Source: Campylobacter concisus (GTDB lineage: Bacteria; Campylobacterota; Campylobacteria; Campylobacterales; Campylobacteraceae). Taken from it: a stretch of 64,000 nucleotides of DNA. The position numbers and the translations under genes are program-made. The stretch spans positions 27,023 through 91,022 of the forward strand of contig NZ_PPAW01000047.1 in assembly GCF_002913225.1 (NCBI RefSeq), written 5' to 3'. The notes under the pieces are model-generated. The model searched no databases. It saw nothing but the letters and a program-made list of their open reading frames with translations, and had not been told where the DNA came from. This document shows positions 63,872-64,000 of the stretch, piece after piece (position 1 is the stretch's first letter; the number at the start of each line of letters is the position of its first letter).

Positions 63872-64000
63872 TTTATAAATTTTCATATTTTTTAAATTTA
63901 TTTTTAATCACTTAAGCTAAAAAAACCAGATTCAAAATAAGACAAAAACGGCAAAAAGCTCCGTAAATTCAGCGTCAAAGTAATATGCAAAATTTGCATA

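Overview
The window is a stretch of an epsilonproteobacterial (Campylobacterota) chromosome, most like Campylobacter concisus or a close relative. The evidence is gene content and order that match what I recall of C. jejuni blocks: ileS-small ORF-gatA-guaB, the SurA-like gene next to gltX-maeB-upp-mqnA, gatC-cvpA-fur-lysS-glyA-DUF1882-SPOR-aroE, coaX downstream of a lipoprotein gene, the formate dehydrogenase genes, and tupABC. The bases are AT-rich, -10 boxes of the TATAAT type occur without a clear -35, and GTG and TTG starts are common. The species assignment is inference, since no rRNA gene is present.

Layout. 1-4.8 kb: the 3' part of a GGDEF/EAL gene, a small zinc-ribbon-like protein, dut, an EI24 membrane protein and small conserved genes. 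5.0-9.9 kb: one 1608-residue secreted adhesin with an N-terminal retention module, a TAAG (LapG-type) motif, ten calcium-binding repeats and a type I secretion C-terminus. 10-13.3 kb: lemA and a TPM-domain gene, a non-coding region with a duplicated 112-bp repeat around three hairpins, an uncharacterised gene and a truncated pectate-lyase-like gene. 13.4-30.5 kb: cinA-like gene diverging from a long rightward housekeeping run (ileS to mutS2), which includes a tag pseudogene, then a LapD-like GGDEF/EAL gene and dapE. 30.5-31.2 kb: a scar holding remnants of a DedA gene and a YedE-type transporter gene. 31.2-37 kb: SurA-like chaperone, gltX, maeB, upp, a barnase-barstar pair, mqnA. 37-39.3 kb: an AT-rich RNA-repair cassette (polynucleotide kinase-RNA ligase fusion plus metallophosphoesterase). 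39.5-41.4 kb: arylsulfate sulfotransferase. 41.9-49.4 kb: a leftward run aroE to gatC with an inserted pilT. 49.5-52.7 kb: a rightward run with a YfgM/BamB-like pair, coaX and hisG. 52.7-53.3 kb: non-coding diverged tandem repeat. 53.3-63.9 kb: a formate-dehydrogenase/tungstate module.

How they work together. The last 10 kb is a coherent metabolic unit: TupABC imports tungstate, a ModE-like regulator may sense the metal, FdhD (possibly fed by the neighbouring class V desulfurase) sulfurates the cofactor, a TorD-like chaperone and a small Tat protein assist assembly, and FdhA (with an in-frame UGA for selenocysteine followed by a SECIS-like hairpin) with FdhB forms the enzyme. The usual cytochrome b subunit gene fdhC is not between fdhB and fdhD.

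The two most unusual items are (1) the split kinase/ligase plus phosphoesterase RNA-repair cassette, which lies one gene away from an intact barnase-barstar pair embedded in the upp-mqnA operon, and (2) the Lap-type giant adhesin, with a degenerate GGDEF/EAL membrane receptor candidate elsewhere in the window. No tRNA, rRNA, CRISPR array, transposase or phage structural gene was seen.
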